Of a stretch of DNA of 15,190 bases, positions 1 through 7,715 are shown piece by piece. The stretch comes from Chlamydiia bacterium (lineage in GTDB: Bacteria > Chlamydiota > Chlamydiia > Chlamydiales > Simkaniaceae), in NCBI GenBank assembly GCA_020440405.1, contig JAGROF010000101.1:1-15190 (forward strand), written 5' to 3'. The translations under genes were made by a program, and so were the position numbers. The notes below the pieces were generated by a model. It was given only the letters and a program-made list of their open reading frames with translations, was not told where the DNA came from and did no database searches. Numbering within the stretch: the stretch's first letter is position 1; each line of letters opens with the position of its first letter.

Positions 1-100
1 CGCAGACGGTCTCATCCAAAAACCTTTTACGGGAAAAGAACGCAAGAACCTCCACTGGGGGGGAGTTATACCATTTCTGAAAAATAAGTTGCAGAATTAG
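1..100 (+). other. Possible 3' end of a plus-strand gene entering from the left
   Basis: Two plus-strand frames are open from the window edge. Frame 1 ends with TAA at 85-87 and its last residues read SYTISEK. Frame 2 ends with TAG at 98-100 and reads ADGLIQKPFTGKERKN and onward. I cannot tell which is coding, or whether either is; about 30 codons without a stop is weak evidence. The frame 1 ending resembles the C-terminus of the facing gene (AYTIYQK), because both lie in the arms of the same inverted repeat. It could be a gene tail, a degenerate duplicate of the neighbour's tail, or chance. Confidence 0.2.
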
Positions 101-233
101 CGCTGAGATTTTCAAGGAAAAATTGAGTTTGGAGATGAGCCTAACCACTTGTTGGTTAGCGAAATCGAAAACTAAATTTTGACCGAAAAGAACAAGCTAC
201 ATTCACCAACTTATTTTTGATAAATGGTATAAG
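65..233. repeat. 169-nt imperfect palindrome (foldback element) with central hairpin
   Basis: The outer arms 65-97 and 201-233 match as inverted repeats at 28 of 33 positions. They share TTATACCATTT and AAAAATAAGTTG. The inner parts also fold on each other with small gaps (AAAATT.AGTTT and TAACCA blocks). The centre is CTAACCA (141-147), a 5-nt loop, then TGGTTAG (153-159). The right arm holds the stop codon and last seven codons of the minus-strand gene 211-1245. No T-run follows the stem on either side, so it is not a classical Rho-independent terminator. It could be a miniature foldback element or an inverted duplication of a gene tail. Its ends differ from those of the 10275-10442 family. 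Confidence 0.75.
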
Positions 234-1245
234 CTCGGATTTCCCTTGCTAGCTGATCTCTCTTCAAGAGCTCCCCGTAAAACTCCATCCTTCTAAAGGT
301 TTCAGTGAAACGATCCACTCGAAGCGACCGGTCTTTGATTAGCTTAACCTCTGTTTTGGGAAATTGAAATGTTTCGTCTCCGATTTGCACTGTTTCAAAC
401 GATTCTTTTTTCACAAAATCTGAATCTTGGATCACATTTTCAGCACCCAAATCTCCTCTTAACAACCGCCCATAGTTCAAGTCTGACGTAAATCCACATC
501 CCATTGTCCCATATTGTAATCCTTGCATATAAACAATCTCACCGGGAGCAATAGGAGTCCCTCCTACGCTTTCCAAAACACTATTGATCGTTTGTCCAAT
601 CACATCAAAGTAAATCTCTTGAATCCTCTCAAGATCCATTTCCCGAATCATATTTGTTGTATTAACGATGATGAGGCGGGGCTTTTCTATCCCTTCAGAA
701 AGGTCTAAAAGAACAAGTTGCCAATGCTGGTCATTGGTCAAAAGGCGAGCAACAATCCTATTTGGAATTTCGTCTTGTGTCAAAGCATCTCGATAGACCA
801 GTTTTGCATGCTCTTCAGAAACCTCTTTTTTCGCGGGGCTATCATTTTGTCGAATGATGCCTACAGAATGCCAATGCTCGAGAGGCCCATACTCACTCTG
901 AGCGAGTGCTTCTAGGAGATACATATTGGGAGCCTTAAGGGAGCGATCCATTCTTAATATTCCAGGATCAGAAACTGGAGTCGCCAAGCCACCTATGGTT
1001 AAATCAATTGTTTCTCTGCGCCCTTTTCCATTCACTTCAGCTTGGACCCGAGCTCCTTTTTCCCTAAGTTTGATGGTTAACTCACGTGTATCAAAAAAAC
1101 GCTGCCTATCGGTCGCATAAATGTGGCTTCCAAGGTCTCTCTCAACACAGGTGATGATTCGACCATCTTTTTCAAATGTTCTTTCAATTTCTTCAAACTT
1201 GTCAGGAAAATCTGCAGATCCCCCAGATACGACTTCTACAGCCAT
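211..1245 (-). CDS. Probable CE-clan (Ulp1/YopJ-like) cysteine protease or acyltransferase, candidate effector
   Basis: This is a 344-residue soluble protein with no signal peptide or membrane segment. The middle carries the layout of CE-clan cysteine hydrolases (C48 Ulp1/ChlaDub, C55 YopJ). His174-Trp175 is followed by a hydrophobic strand ending in Asp181 (HWQLVLLDL). A second strand, LIIVNTTN, has Asn195 where most members have Asp or Glu. Then come Gln244 and Cys250-Gly251 (QYGTMGCG), with Gln six residues before Cys as in Ulp1. Known families with this core cleave ubiquitin-like modifiers or acetylate host kinases, and such enzymes are secreted effectors in chlamydiae; that role here is inferred. 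The N-terminal ~160 residues are not recognised. AAGGGG lies seven bases before the ATG (minus strand), which fixes the start. A weak TATAGT box (1277-1282) lies upstream. The stop codon sits in the arm of the 65-233 palindrome. Confidence 0.6.
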   Translation of the reverse strand: MAVEVVSGGSADFPDKFEEIERTFEKDGRIITCVERDLGSHIYATDRQRFFDTRELTIKLREKGARVQAEVNGKGRRETIDLTIGGLATPVSDPGILRMDRSLKAPNMYLLEALAQSEYGPLEHWHSVGIIRQNDSPAKKEVSEEHAKLVYRDALTQDEIPNRIVARLLTNDQHWQLVLLDLSEGIEKPRLIIVNTTNMIREMDLERIQEIYFDVIGQTINSVLESVGGTPIAPGEIVYMQGLQYGTMGCGFTSDLNYGRLLRGDLGAENVIQDSDFVKKESFETVQIGDETFQFPKTEVKLIKDRSLRVDRFTETFRRMEFYGELLKRDQLAREIRAYTIYQK

Positions 1246-1317
1246 CTTAACCCCTTCTTTTTTATAGCTTAATAATACTATAACATAAAAATTAGTTTAA
1301 TTGAACTAAAACATAAG

Positions 1318-2229
1318 TCATTTTACTTTAGTTATTTGAGACTTAGATCGGGGGTGTGAGCTCTCATAGACCTCTCTTTTGAGCTTCGTAGAAACCCTCG
1401 TATAGATCGTTGTGGTCCCTAAGGAGTTATGCCCTAAAAGGACCTGAATGGTCTTCAGATCCATCCCATTCTCAAGCCAATGTGTCGCAATGGTATGCCG
1501 GATGGTATGAGGCGTGATTTGCCCCGCTAGCCCACTTCTTTGAAGGTACCCCTTAAACAAGCGATCGACCGAGCGCGCTGAAAGGCGTGTGCCCCACTTA
1601 TTCAGGAAGATCGCCTTGGGGTCTTTTTGAAAATGGGGGCGCCCCTCTTCATACCGACGGGGATCCCCCAGATATTTTTTGATCCACTGCGCTACATTTT
1701 TCGTTACAGGAATTATGCGCTCTTTTTTCCCTTTTCCCCGCACGCGTAAAGAGCGTGCTTCACAGGAAAAGTCTTCTCGGTTGAGCCCCACAAGCTCGCT
1801 GACCCGAAGCCCTGAGCTATAGAAAAGTTCCATGATCGTTCGGTCTCGCAATCCAAGAAGCTCTTCTGTATTGGGTTGCTTAAATAACTCCTCGACTTCT
1901 CCATAGGACACCGACTTGGGAATCGGTTTATCGAGCTTCGGACTTCCTACTTCTACAGCGGGATTTTCTTTCACCTTTTTTTCTTTGAGAAGATACTTAA
2001 ATAAAGAGCGAATGGAAGATAGATGGCGCACAACCGTCCGCTTACTCCCTCCCTGCATCTGCAAGCGTGCTAGATATCCTCGAATGATCCGCTTATCGAC
2101 TTTTTGCTTGTTGACAAATGCCTCAAACGCTTTCAAGTCAAGATGGTAATTGCGGAGTGTATGCGGTGAAGCATTCTTAACAACTTCCAAGTAGCGGAGA
2201 AAGTCCTGTATTGCATTTCTTAATTCCAT
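1318..2229 (-). CDS. xerC: Tyrosine recombinase XerC
   Basis: This 303-residue tyrosine recombinase has the usual Xer length. Residues 1-90 form the SAM-like DNA-binding domain and residues 105-290 the catalytic domain. All catalytic positions are visible: Arg142 (SGLRVSEL), Lys166 (RGKGKKER), His241 and Arg244 (HTIRHTIATH), His267 (LLGHNS) and the nucleophile Tyr276 (TTIYTR). XerC works with XerD at dif sites to resolve chromosome dimers. I call it xerC rather than xerD or a phage integrase because its gene neighbourhood (ABC-F ATPase next door, rnz and lon nearby) matches the chlamydial xerC locus as I recall it. Its 72-base downstream gap leads to the cysteine-hydrolase gene on the same strand. 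The start is divergent from the GDPD gene. No good Shine-Dalgarno is seen. Confidence 0.92.
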   Translation of the reverse strand: MELRNAIQDFLRYLEVVKNASPHTLRNYHLDLKAFEAFVNKQKVDKRIIRGYLARLQMQGGSKRTVVRHLSSIRSLFKYLLKEKKVKENPAVEVGSPKLDKPIPKSVSYGEVEELFKQPNTEELLGLRDRTIMELFYSSGLRVSELVGLNREDFSCEARSLRVRGKGKKERIIPVTKNVAQWIKKYLGDPRRYEEGRPHFQKDPKAIFLNKWGTRLSARSVDRLFKGYLQRSGLAGQITPHTIRHTIATHWLENGMDLKTIQVLLGHNSLGTTTIYTRVSTKLKREVYESSHPRSKSQITKVK

Positions 2230-2249
2230 TCTCTATTTATGCCACATGC

Positions 2250-2278
2250 ATGACATTTAAGGTAATTCCCTGTATACC
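2250..2278 (+). promoter_or_regulatory. Probable sigma-70-type promoter for the GDPD/ABC-F pair
   Basis: ATGACA at 2250-2255 matches the -35 consensus at five of six positions. A 17-base spacer then leads to TATACC at 2273-2278, which matches the -10 consensus at four of six. Transcription would begin near 2285. This argues against the in-frame ATGs at 2211 and 2250 as starts and favours 2304 (or a leaderless 2286). Motif spacing is ideal, but the match is by eye only. Confidence 0.4.
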
Positions 2279-2303
2279 CATTAGTATGCTTATGCCTTTA
2301 GCA

Positions 2304-3002
2304 ATGCTCACAATTGCACATATGGGGGCTTCTCAAGAAGCTCCAGAAAACACCTTAGAATCGATTGCAAAAGCAATTGAATATCGGGCGGACGTCATAG
2401 AATTTGATGTGCGTGTCAGCAAAGATGGGATTCCCGTTGTGATTCATGATAGGGCATTAGGCTGGGACAAACCTATTCCTGAAAGCTATCCTATTTCAAA
2501 GCTCACCCTTTCAGAAATTAAAGCCTACGATATCGGCAGTTGGTTTTCTCCAGCGTTTGCTGGAGCAAGGGTTCCCACTCTTGAAGAGGTCCTTGCTTTA
2601 GGTGGTAAATACATGGTTGAAATCAAGTGGGCAGGCTTTCCTTTTAATCCCTATGTTGACAAAATTCTCCCTTACCTAGAGGGAGAAGAGTGTTGGATCG
2701 GGTGCATGGTTCCCGATGTGGTTGCCTACTTAAAGGAAAAAGGATTTCGCACAGTCGGGATTGTTCAGTCTGCTCCTAATCTAGAAGCTTTTATTGCTTT
2801 ATCTCCTGATGTTTTAGCCCTTCGCCAGCAACTTGTTTCTGAGGAAGTGATCCAGCGGCTTCATGCTTTGGGAATCCAGGTCTGGGCCTGGACTATCGAC
2901 GATGTTTCTCAAGCAAAAAAATTTAAATTGATGGGGCTTGATGGGGTCATTACCAATAACGTTACAGGGATGATTTCTCTTGAATCCTCTCCAAATCTTT
3001 GA
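2304..3002 (+). CDS. Glycerophosphodiester phosphodiesterase (GDPD) family protein
   Basis: With this start the protein has 232 residues, normal for bacterial cytoplasmic GDPDs, which hydrolyse glycerophosphodiesters to glycerol-3-phosphate and an alcohol. Family motifs are in order: AHMGASQEAPENTLES at residues 5-20, EFDVRVSKDG at 33-42 with the metal ligands Glu33 and Asp35, VVIHD with catalytic His48, a later MVEIKW strand and a C-terminal GLDGVITNN. The usual HRG triad reads HMG here (His6-Met7-Gly8), so the phosphate-contacting Arg is missing. In-frame ATGs at 2211, 2250 and 2286 exist. I chose 2304 because family members normally start a few residues before the first motif and because the promoter at 2250-2278 lies inside the longer forms. 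No Shine-Dalgarno is visible. ABC-F follows after 15 bases on the same strand. Confidence 0.85.
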   Translation: MLTIAHMGASQEAPENTLESIAKAIEYRADVIEFDVRVSKDGIPVVIHDRALGWDKPIPESYPISKLTLSEIKAYDIGSWFSPAFAGARVPTLEEVLALGGKYMVEIKWAGFPFNPYVDKILPYLEGEECWIGCMVPDVVAYLKEKGFRTVGIVQSAPNLEAFIALSPDVLALRQQLVSEEVIQRLHALGIQVWAWTIDDVSQAKKFKLMGLDGVITNNVTGMISLESSPNL

Positions 3003-3017
3003 TATTATCCTCCTATT

Positions 3018-4598
3018 ATGATCGTACTGGATAAAATTTCTAAAAAGATTGGAACCCGCGTTCTATTCGATGAGGTCTGTGCAGCATTCAACCCGGGAAA
3101 TCGGTATGGATTAACCGGACCGAATGGTGCAGGAAAGTCGACCCTTTTAAAAATCATGATGGGAACGGAAGATGCCACTTCAGGCTCTGTGACTCTTCCG
3201 AAAAAGGTGGGTTTTCTACGGCAAAACATCGAAGAGTTTAAAGATAACCGTGTTTTAGATGCCGTCATTATTGGAAATGCGCGTCTATGGGAAGCCATGG
3301 TCGAGCGTGATATGCTCTATGAAAAAGAGATGACCGAAGCCGTGGGCATGCGCCTGGGGGATCTTGAAGAAATTATTGCGGATGAAGATGGGTATAGCGC
3401 AGAGTCGAATGCAGAAATGCTCCTGATTGGAATGGGAATCCCTGCAGAATACCATGAGAAAAAAATGCACGAGCTTCCAAGTGACCTGCAGTTTAGAGTC
3501 CTCCTCTGCCAAGCCCTCTTTGGAGACCCTGAAGCCCTTCTCCTCGACGAACCGACAAACCACCTTGACTTAGAATCGATTGGATGGCTCGAAACATTTC
3601 TCCATAATTACACGGGAACCTTGATCGTGGTCAGCCACGACCGTCACTTCCTCAATGCTGTCACAACGCATATTGCTGACATTGACTATGACACGATTAT
3701 CACTTACCCAGGCAACTATGATGAAATGCTCGTGGCCAAAACAGCTGTGCGTTCCCGCGCCGAACAAGAGGCCAAATCTAAAGAGAAAAAAATTGCCCAG
3801 CTGAAAGAGTTTGTGTCTCGTTTTGGGGCAGGAAGTCGGGCCTCACAAGTGCAGTCTCGGGTCCGAGAGATTAATCGCCTGCAGCCCCAAGAACTGAAAA
3901 AGTCCAACATCCAACGCCCCTATATCCGCTTTACCCCCCCGGAAAAACCCTCTGGAAAAATCGCGCTGAAAGTTGAAGGGATCAGCAAAAGCTTTGATGG
4001 AAACGAGGTGATCAAAGATTTCAGCATTGAAATCATGCGGGGCGAAAAAGTCGCTGTTATTGGAAATAATGGGAGGGGGAAAACCACCCTCCTTCGAATG
4101 CTCGCAGGGGTTTTAGAGCCAGACACAGGAAAAATCGAGCGAGGCCACCAAGTCGAGTTGGGGTATTTCCCTCAAAACCATGAAGACTTTATCGATAAGA
4201 CGGAAAGGATCCAATCCTTCGACTGGCTTAAACGACACAAGACAAGCGCTTATGACCAAGAAATCCGTGGCGTCATGGGGAAAATGCTTTTTGGGGGAGA
4301 CGATGCTTTCAAAGAGATCTCCAAGCTTTCAGGGGGAGAAACCTGCCGCCTAATCTTTGCTGCTCTCATGCTCAACCCTTACAATACTCTTATCCTTGAC
4401 GAGCCGAATAACCATCTGGATCTAGAGTCGGTCTCAGCCCTCGGATGGGGCCTATCTGAGTTTTCAGGAACGGTTGTGGTCGCTTCTCATGACCGCGACC
4501 TCATCAATGAGGCCGCAACCAAAATCATTTCTATTGAAAGCACCGGGATTCAAGTCTTCGATGGCACGCTCGAAGCTTTTCTTTCAGCCAAAGCTTAA
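3018..4598 (+). CDS. ABC-F family ATPase, YbiT-like
   Basis: This 526-residue protein has two nucleotide-binding domains and no membrane segment, the hallmark of ABC-F ribosome-associated ATPases. Domain 1 has Walker A GPNGAGKS (34-41), Walker B LLLDEPTNHLD (174-184) and SHDRHF. Its signature is degenerate (PSDLQFRVLLCQALF instead of LSGGQ), as I recall for YbiT. The GNRYGLTG lead-in also resembles YbiT. A charged linker spans about 237-310. Domain 2 has Walker A GNNGRGKT (349-356), signature LSGGE (437-441) and Walker B LDEPNNHLD, with Asn in place of the usual Thr. ABC-F proteins bind near the ribosomal E site and affect translation or antibiotic protection; the exact role here is unknown. 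It corresponds to CT348 (annotated yjjK) beside xerC in Chlamydia. It is probably co-transcribed with the GDPD gene. Its stop overlaps the convergent porin stop. Confidence 0.93.
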   Translation: MIVLDKISKKIGTRVLFDEVCAAFNPGNRYGLTGPNGAGKSTLLKIMMGTEDATSGSVTLPKKVGFLRQNIEEFKDNRVLDAVIIGNARLWEAMVERDMLYEKEMTEAVGMRLGDLEEIIADEDGYSAESNAEMLLIGMGIPAEYHEKKMHELPSDLQFRVLLCQALFGDPEALLLDEPTNHLDLESIGWLETFLHNYTGTLIVVSHDRHFLNAVTTHIADIDYDTIITYPGNYDEMLVAKTAVRSRAEQEAKSKEKKIAQLKEFVSRFGAGSRASQVQSRVREINRLQPQELKKSNIQRPYIRFTPPEKPSGKIALKVEGISKSFDGNEVIKDFSIEIMRGEKVAVIGNNGRGKTTLLRMLAGVLEPDTGKIERGHQVELGYFPQNHEDFIDKTERIQSFDWLKRHKTSAYDQEIRGVMGKMLFGGDDAFKEISKLSGGETCRLIFAALMLNPYNTLILDEPNNHLDLESVSALGWGLSEFSGTVVVASHDRDLINEAATKIISIESTGIQVFDGTLEAFLSAKA

Positions 4599-5674
4599 AA
4601 TTCTACTCCAATACCAGCCGTGATTCCTTGCAAGTTGACAGAGTCTCTCGACCATCCCCCCACTTTTGAATCAAAGACTGTTTCTGTGGGGTAGAAGTAG
4701 GTCTGGCTGAGGCGTGACCATAGGTTCATTTCCCAATTTGCATAGACCTTAAAGACAAAGTTAGAGATTGCTTTTCTCCAGCCTAGACCGAGTTGAATTT
4801 CCCACACAGGAATAATCCGAGTATCGCTGGGGAAAACCTTAGCATAGGTTGTCAAGCTTGTGGAGTCGATCTGTTGCTTAGCACGGAAGCGCCCCACGAT
4901 CGCAGTCATCCCTGTCTGCACCTTAGCATAGAGCCCCCAACCCATAAACCAATCCATCGAAACTCCAGCTCGGAGCCCTGCTCCGGAAAACTTCCAGGTA
5001 TTTTGAACGAGTGTTTCTAAACGCGTTCCAAAGAAAGGATTTAAAACGGTTGTGGTTTTATAATTGGTATTCCATCCTTGAGAAATCCAAGCGCCTCTGA
5101 CTCCAAATAGGAAGTTCATCAAAAATGAATGAGAAGTTTGGAACGGATGCTTTCCCTCTAGATCAAGGGTTTGGTACATGAGATCAGACTTAGATGAGGC
5201 ATCGCTAATTTGATTCCCGAGCTCATCGGGGAAAACTCCTTTGACTACACGCCCTTGGCGCGTGCGCACCGCATCACCTCCTTCATTATGGAAATAGGTA
5301 TAGATCAAGCTCACATCCATGGATTCGGGACTAAATTTCCACCCTGCACTCACACGCACACCGGGATCCCAACGGTAAGTGACCTGCTTTAAATGTCCCT
5401 CTAAAGCTAGGGAATCTGCAGGATTAGTATGTCCTGGTTGATCAATGGCATAGATCAGATTTTCTTCTAAGTTTTGCCAATATAAAAACTCTCCATTGAG
5501 ATGGGGACCTGTTTCCTGGTAAGGAAGTGCATAAGAGGGATAGTCAAGTGTATGAGCATCCTGCTGGTCATATTCAGGGAATTGGTATGATGAAGATTCC
5601 CCTTTTTCCTGAGCGTAGGCAGAAGCCACGGCTATTAAAAAGGCTGTACTTATTAATACTTTCAGTCTATTCAT
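4595..5674 (-). CDS. MOMP-like outer-membrane porin (Lpg1974-type family)
   Basis: This 359-residue protein has a clear Sec signal peptide cleaved after the AYA at residues 19-21. The mature part is rich in alternating hydrophobic strands and aromatic residues and ends in Gly-Val-Glu-Phe, the C-terminal aromatic expected for BAM-assembled barrels. GPHLNGEFLYWQNLEENL near the N-terminus and the RWDPGVRVSAGWKF block match the pattern of Legionella/chlamydial MOMP-like porins, a family expanded in environmental chlamydiae. It has no cysteine in the mature part, unlike the disulfide-linked MOMP of Chlamydia, so it would not join that network. It is the last gene of the minus-strand envelope cluster. 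The start is supported by GAGAG upstream and by the signal peptide. Confidence 0.75.
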   Translation of the reverse strand: MNRLKVLISTAFLIAVASAYAQEKGESSSYQFPEYDQQDAHTLDYPSYALPYQETGPHLNGEFLYWQNLEENLIYAIDQPGHTNPADSLALEGHLKQVTYRWDPGVRVSAGWKFSPESMDVSLIYTYFHNEGGDAVRTRQGRVVKGVFPDELGNQISDASSKSDLMYQTLDLEGKHPFQTSHSFLMNFLFGVRGAWISQGWNTNYKTTTVLNPFFGTRLETLVQNTWKFSGAGLRAGVSMDWFMGWGLYAKVQTGMTAIVGRFRAKQQIDSTSLTTYAKVFPSDTRIIPVWEIQLGLGWRKAISNFVFKVYANWEMNLWSRLSQTYFYPTETVFDSKVGGWSRDSVNLQGITAGIGVEF

Positions 5675-5692
5675 AGTATGCTCTCAACTCAT

Positions 5693-6409
5693 TTAAGATT
5701 TCTGATTTGAATACTGGATTTTCACGTAGGGGGTCTTCTGCGTGCCATAGAGAAAAGTGTTCGGCCCTTCATAAGACATCAAATGCCTCTCGTTTAAATC
5801 CACTTTCAAAATAATGCGTTTATAAAAAATACGTCCTAAAATGTTTTCCGTCACAAGTGTGACGATCGCAACTTCTGGATTTTCTGGATCCCTTTTTGCG
5901 GTCATATTAAAATGGTACTTCGATAGCTTATTCGGAACTAAAAAGTGCACCGGGATCTGCAGCTTGGGATGGGTGAGCATTTCATCCAGAAAATGAAACA
6001 TATAAAAGTAAAATCCATGCCCTACGACCATATCACTTTCAATGGTATATTCCTTTTCAAAGTAATAGTCTTTCTCTCCCTCTTTCCGAAACATCACGAG
6101 ATCTGTTCGCCCTTCTTTCAGCGCCCGGGATGTGAAGCCATTGGTCATTCGATGAAAATAAAAGTTGGGGAGGTAATCACTTCCCTGAAACGCACTCTCT
6201 GCGTAGGCATAAAACTTCGAAGCTCCCGGCAAATAGTACTGCGTCCGAATTTTAACCACCTTTCCATCCTGTTTCATCACTTCATGGACCTCTTCTGTAA
6301 TAAACTCTCCCTGTTTATTAAAACATTTTCCATAGAAAATATCAGGGAGCTCTCCATAGAGACACACCCCCAAAAGGATGAGAAAAAGTAGTCCAATCCC
6401 TTTTATCAT
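5693..6409 (-). CDS. Exported protein of unknown family
   Basis: This is a 238-residue protein when started at the ATG at 6407-6409. That start gives a proper signal peptide (MIKGIGLLFLILLGVCLYG) and lies four bases after the FadL-type stop. An ATG 33 bases further up would overlap the FadL gene and bury the signal peptide, so I reject it. The mature part is rich in beta strands with many Tyr and Phe (FYAYAESAFQG, GFYFYMFHFLDEML) and contains paired charged strands, suggesting a periplasmic beta-rich lipid- or polymer-binding fold. It loosely recalls DUF3108-like periplasmic proteins, but I do not recognise it. Cys16 has Val before it, not a valid lipobox. The tight position between a FadL-type barrel and a porin supports an envelope role. 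Confidence 0.7.
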   Translation of the reverse strand: MIKGIGLLFLILLGVCLYGELPDIFYGKCFNKQGEFITEEVHEVMKQDGKVVKIRTQYYLPGASKFYAYAESAFQGSDYLPNFYFHRMTNGFTSRALKEGRTDLVMFRKEGEKDYYFEKEYTIESDMVVGHGFYFYMFHFLDEMLTHPKLQIPVHFLVPNKLSKYHFNMTAKRDPENPEVAIVTLVTENILGRIFYKRIILKVDLNERHLMSYEGPNTFLYGTQKTPYVKIQYSNQKS

Positions 6410-6413
6410 TCCA

Positions 6414-7715
6414 CTACCAGACCTTACTAAATCCAATCTCAAAAGTAATCAAGTCAGTAGACACTTCAGCTTTTCCTCCTCCTTGATCTGGAGAAATAGG
6501 GCCTCGGATTGAATGCTTAAAGCCATAGACGAGCGCTGCATTGATCATTTGCGCTCCCAGCTCCAGTGTTGCCCCTAACGTCAAATGGTGTCGTATCGTA
6601 GAAGGAAGAAACAAAGCAGACAGCACCACATCATCAAGACCTGTATCCCAAGGGAGTTGCCCATAGTTATAGCCGGCACGCGCTGTGAAAACATCAGCAA
6701 GTTTTTGCGCAATCCCTACCTTATACACTGTTGTAGACATCCATCCAAAACCCGCTCCATTACTTGCTCCATGGTTATTTTGCTTAACAAGGCTAAAAGG
6801 CGGATTAGCAAAGGTTTTGACATCTCCATTATAGATCCGTCCAATATCTAAGGCAATCGTGGTTTGTACAAAAGGTTTGACTGCAATCCCTCCAAAGAAC
6901 GTCGCAGGAAGGTCGGCTTGCCCGTGAGGGGTAATCAGTCCTTTATACCGATCGAACTTGCCCATATACGTTTTTGTCCGATATGAAAGCCCTCCAGAAA
7001 GCCAAGGGCGAAACTCCCAAAGCCACCCGACACGGACAGCCCATCCAAAGGTCCAGTCCCATCCCTTATTCGTCACATGATTCGGACTGTCTGTTCCTCC
7101 AAAAAAGCCTGCTTGATCCCGGAGTCCTTGCATTCCACTGACCTTTAACCGCGCAGGGGTGAGGTCTACTCCCACGCCTAAATAGTGCTTTCCAATCCAA
7201 TCATTTTGGAAAATTTTTGCCGCAAAGGTCGGAGTGATTGCCACATACATCACGTCGATATGGAAAGGTTGTGTCCCTGGAGGATAGAAAGGGTCAGGTC
7301 GATCCCAAGTAATGACCCCTCCTGCCTGAGGAGCCACAATGAGCCCCACTGCAAGACGGTCTTCCCAAAAACGATAAGCAAATCCCGCTTCTCCCGCCAC
7401 AATATTTTTATTCCGCGAAAGGTCCCACGATATGTTCACGTCTGCAAACGGAAAGTTTGACCCTCGGACTGTTCCGATGCGCGTCCCTCTAAAGTACTCC
7501 ACATTGAGGTCGGCTCGGGTTCCCACTGGGACAAGGTTGGCAGGGTTGGAAAATGCCGTTAGGGTATCTTGAGGAAATGCTACAGCAGCTCCTCCGACTC
7601 CTTTTGCATCGGGTCCAAATCCGATGTGGTACATTCCATTTAAAGCAAACCCTTTTGGCATAGATACCGCAAAAAGGATGCCGATGATGAATAATCCAAG
7701 TCTCAGTGTTCTCAT
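6414..7715 (-). CDS. OmpP1/FadL/TodX-family outer-membrane transport protein
   Basis: This 433-residue protein starts at the ATG at 7713-7715. That start gives a signal peptide of about 24 residues (MRTLRLGLFIIGILF, cleavage near GFA), whereas the upstream ATG at 7748 adds 11 polar residues before it. The mature N-terminus has the FadL-type pattern GFGPDAKGVGGAAVAF followed by DTLTAFSNPANLV, the hatch-like segment of this family. The rest is beta-barrel-like, with repeated GLSYRTKT-type and TLGATLELG-type strands and a C-terminal Trp (IGFSKVW). FadL relatives move long-chain fatty acids or other hydrophobic compounds across the outer membrane; the substrate here is unknown. The 16-base gap after the DUF547 stop contains GGAATAGGTTC immediately before the start, a variant of the element terminus seen at other junctions. 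Confidence 0.82.
   Translation of the reverse strand: MRTLRLGLFIIGILFAVSMPKGFALNGMYHIGFGPDAKGVGGAAVAFPQDTLTAFSNPANLVPVGTRADLNVEYFRGTRIGTVRGSNFPFADVNISWDLSRNKNIVAGEAGFAYRFWEDRLAVGLIVAPQAGGVITWDRPDPFYPPGTQPFHIDVMYVAITPTFAAKIFQNDWIGKHYLGVGVDLTPARLKVSGMQGLRDQAGFFGGTDSPNHVTNKGWDWTFGWAVRVGWLWEFRPWLSGGLSYRTKTYMGKFDRYKGLITPHGQADLPATFFGGIAVKPFVQTTIALDIGRIYNGDVKTFANPPFSLVKQNNHGASNGAGFGWMSTTVYKVGIAQKLADVFTARAGYNYGQLPWDTGLDDVVLSALFLPSTIRHHLTLGATLELGAQMINAALVYGFKHSIRGPISPDQGGGKAEVSTDLITFEIGFSKVW

Noticed and set aside
141..159. Central hairpin as a Rho-independent terminator
   Set aside because: The stem is only seven pairs and no T-run follows on either strand.
1292..1309. TTAGTT/AACTAA inverted repeat as an operator
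   Set aside because: A six-pair AT-rich stem in a very AT-rich gap is easily produced by chance; no second copy was seen.
1318..2229. XerC as a phage or island integrase marking a mobile region
   Set aside because: Length, motifs and neighbours fit housekeeping XerC at its chlamydial locus. No attachment repeats, tRNA or phage genes are nearby.
5945..6391. 148-residue open frame on the plus strand
   Set aside because: It lies antisense to the exported-protein gene, has no upstream ribosome-binding site and no recognisable motif, and the minus-strand frame has a clear signal peptide and tight operon spacing.
6410..6442. Longer start (6442) for the exported protein
   Set aside because: It would overlap the FadL-type gene by 29 bases and put charged residues ahead of the signal peptide; the ATG at 6409 fits better.
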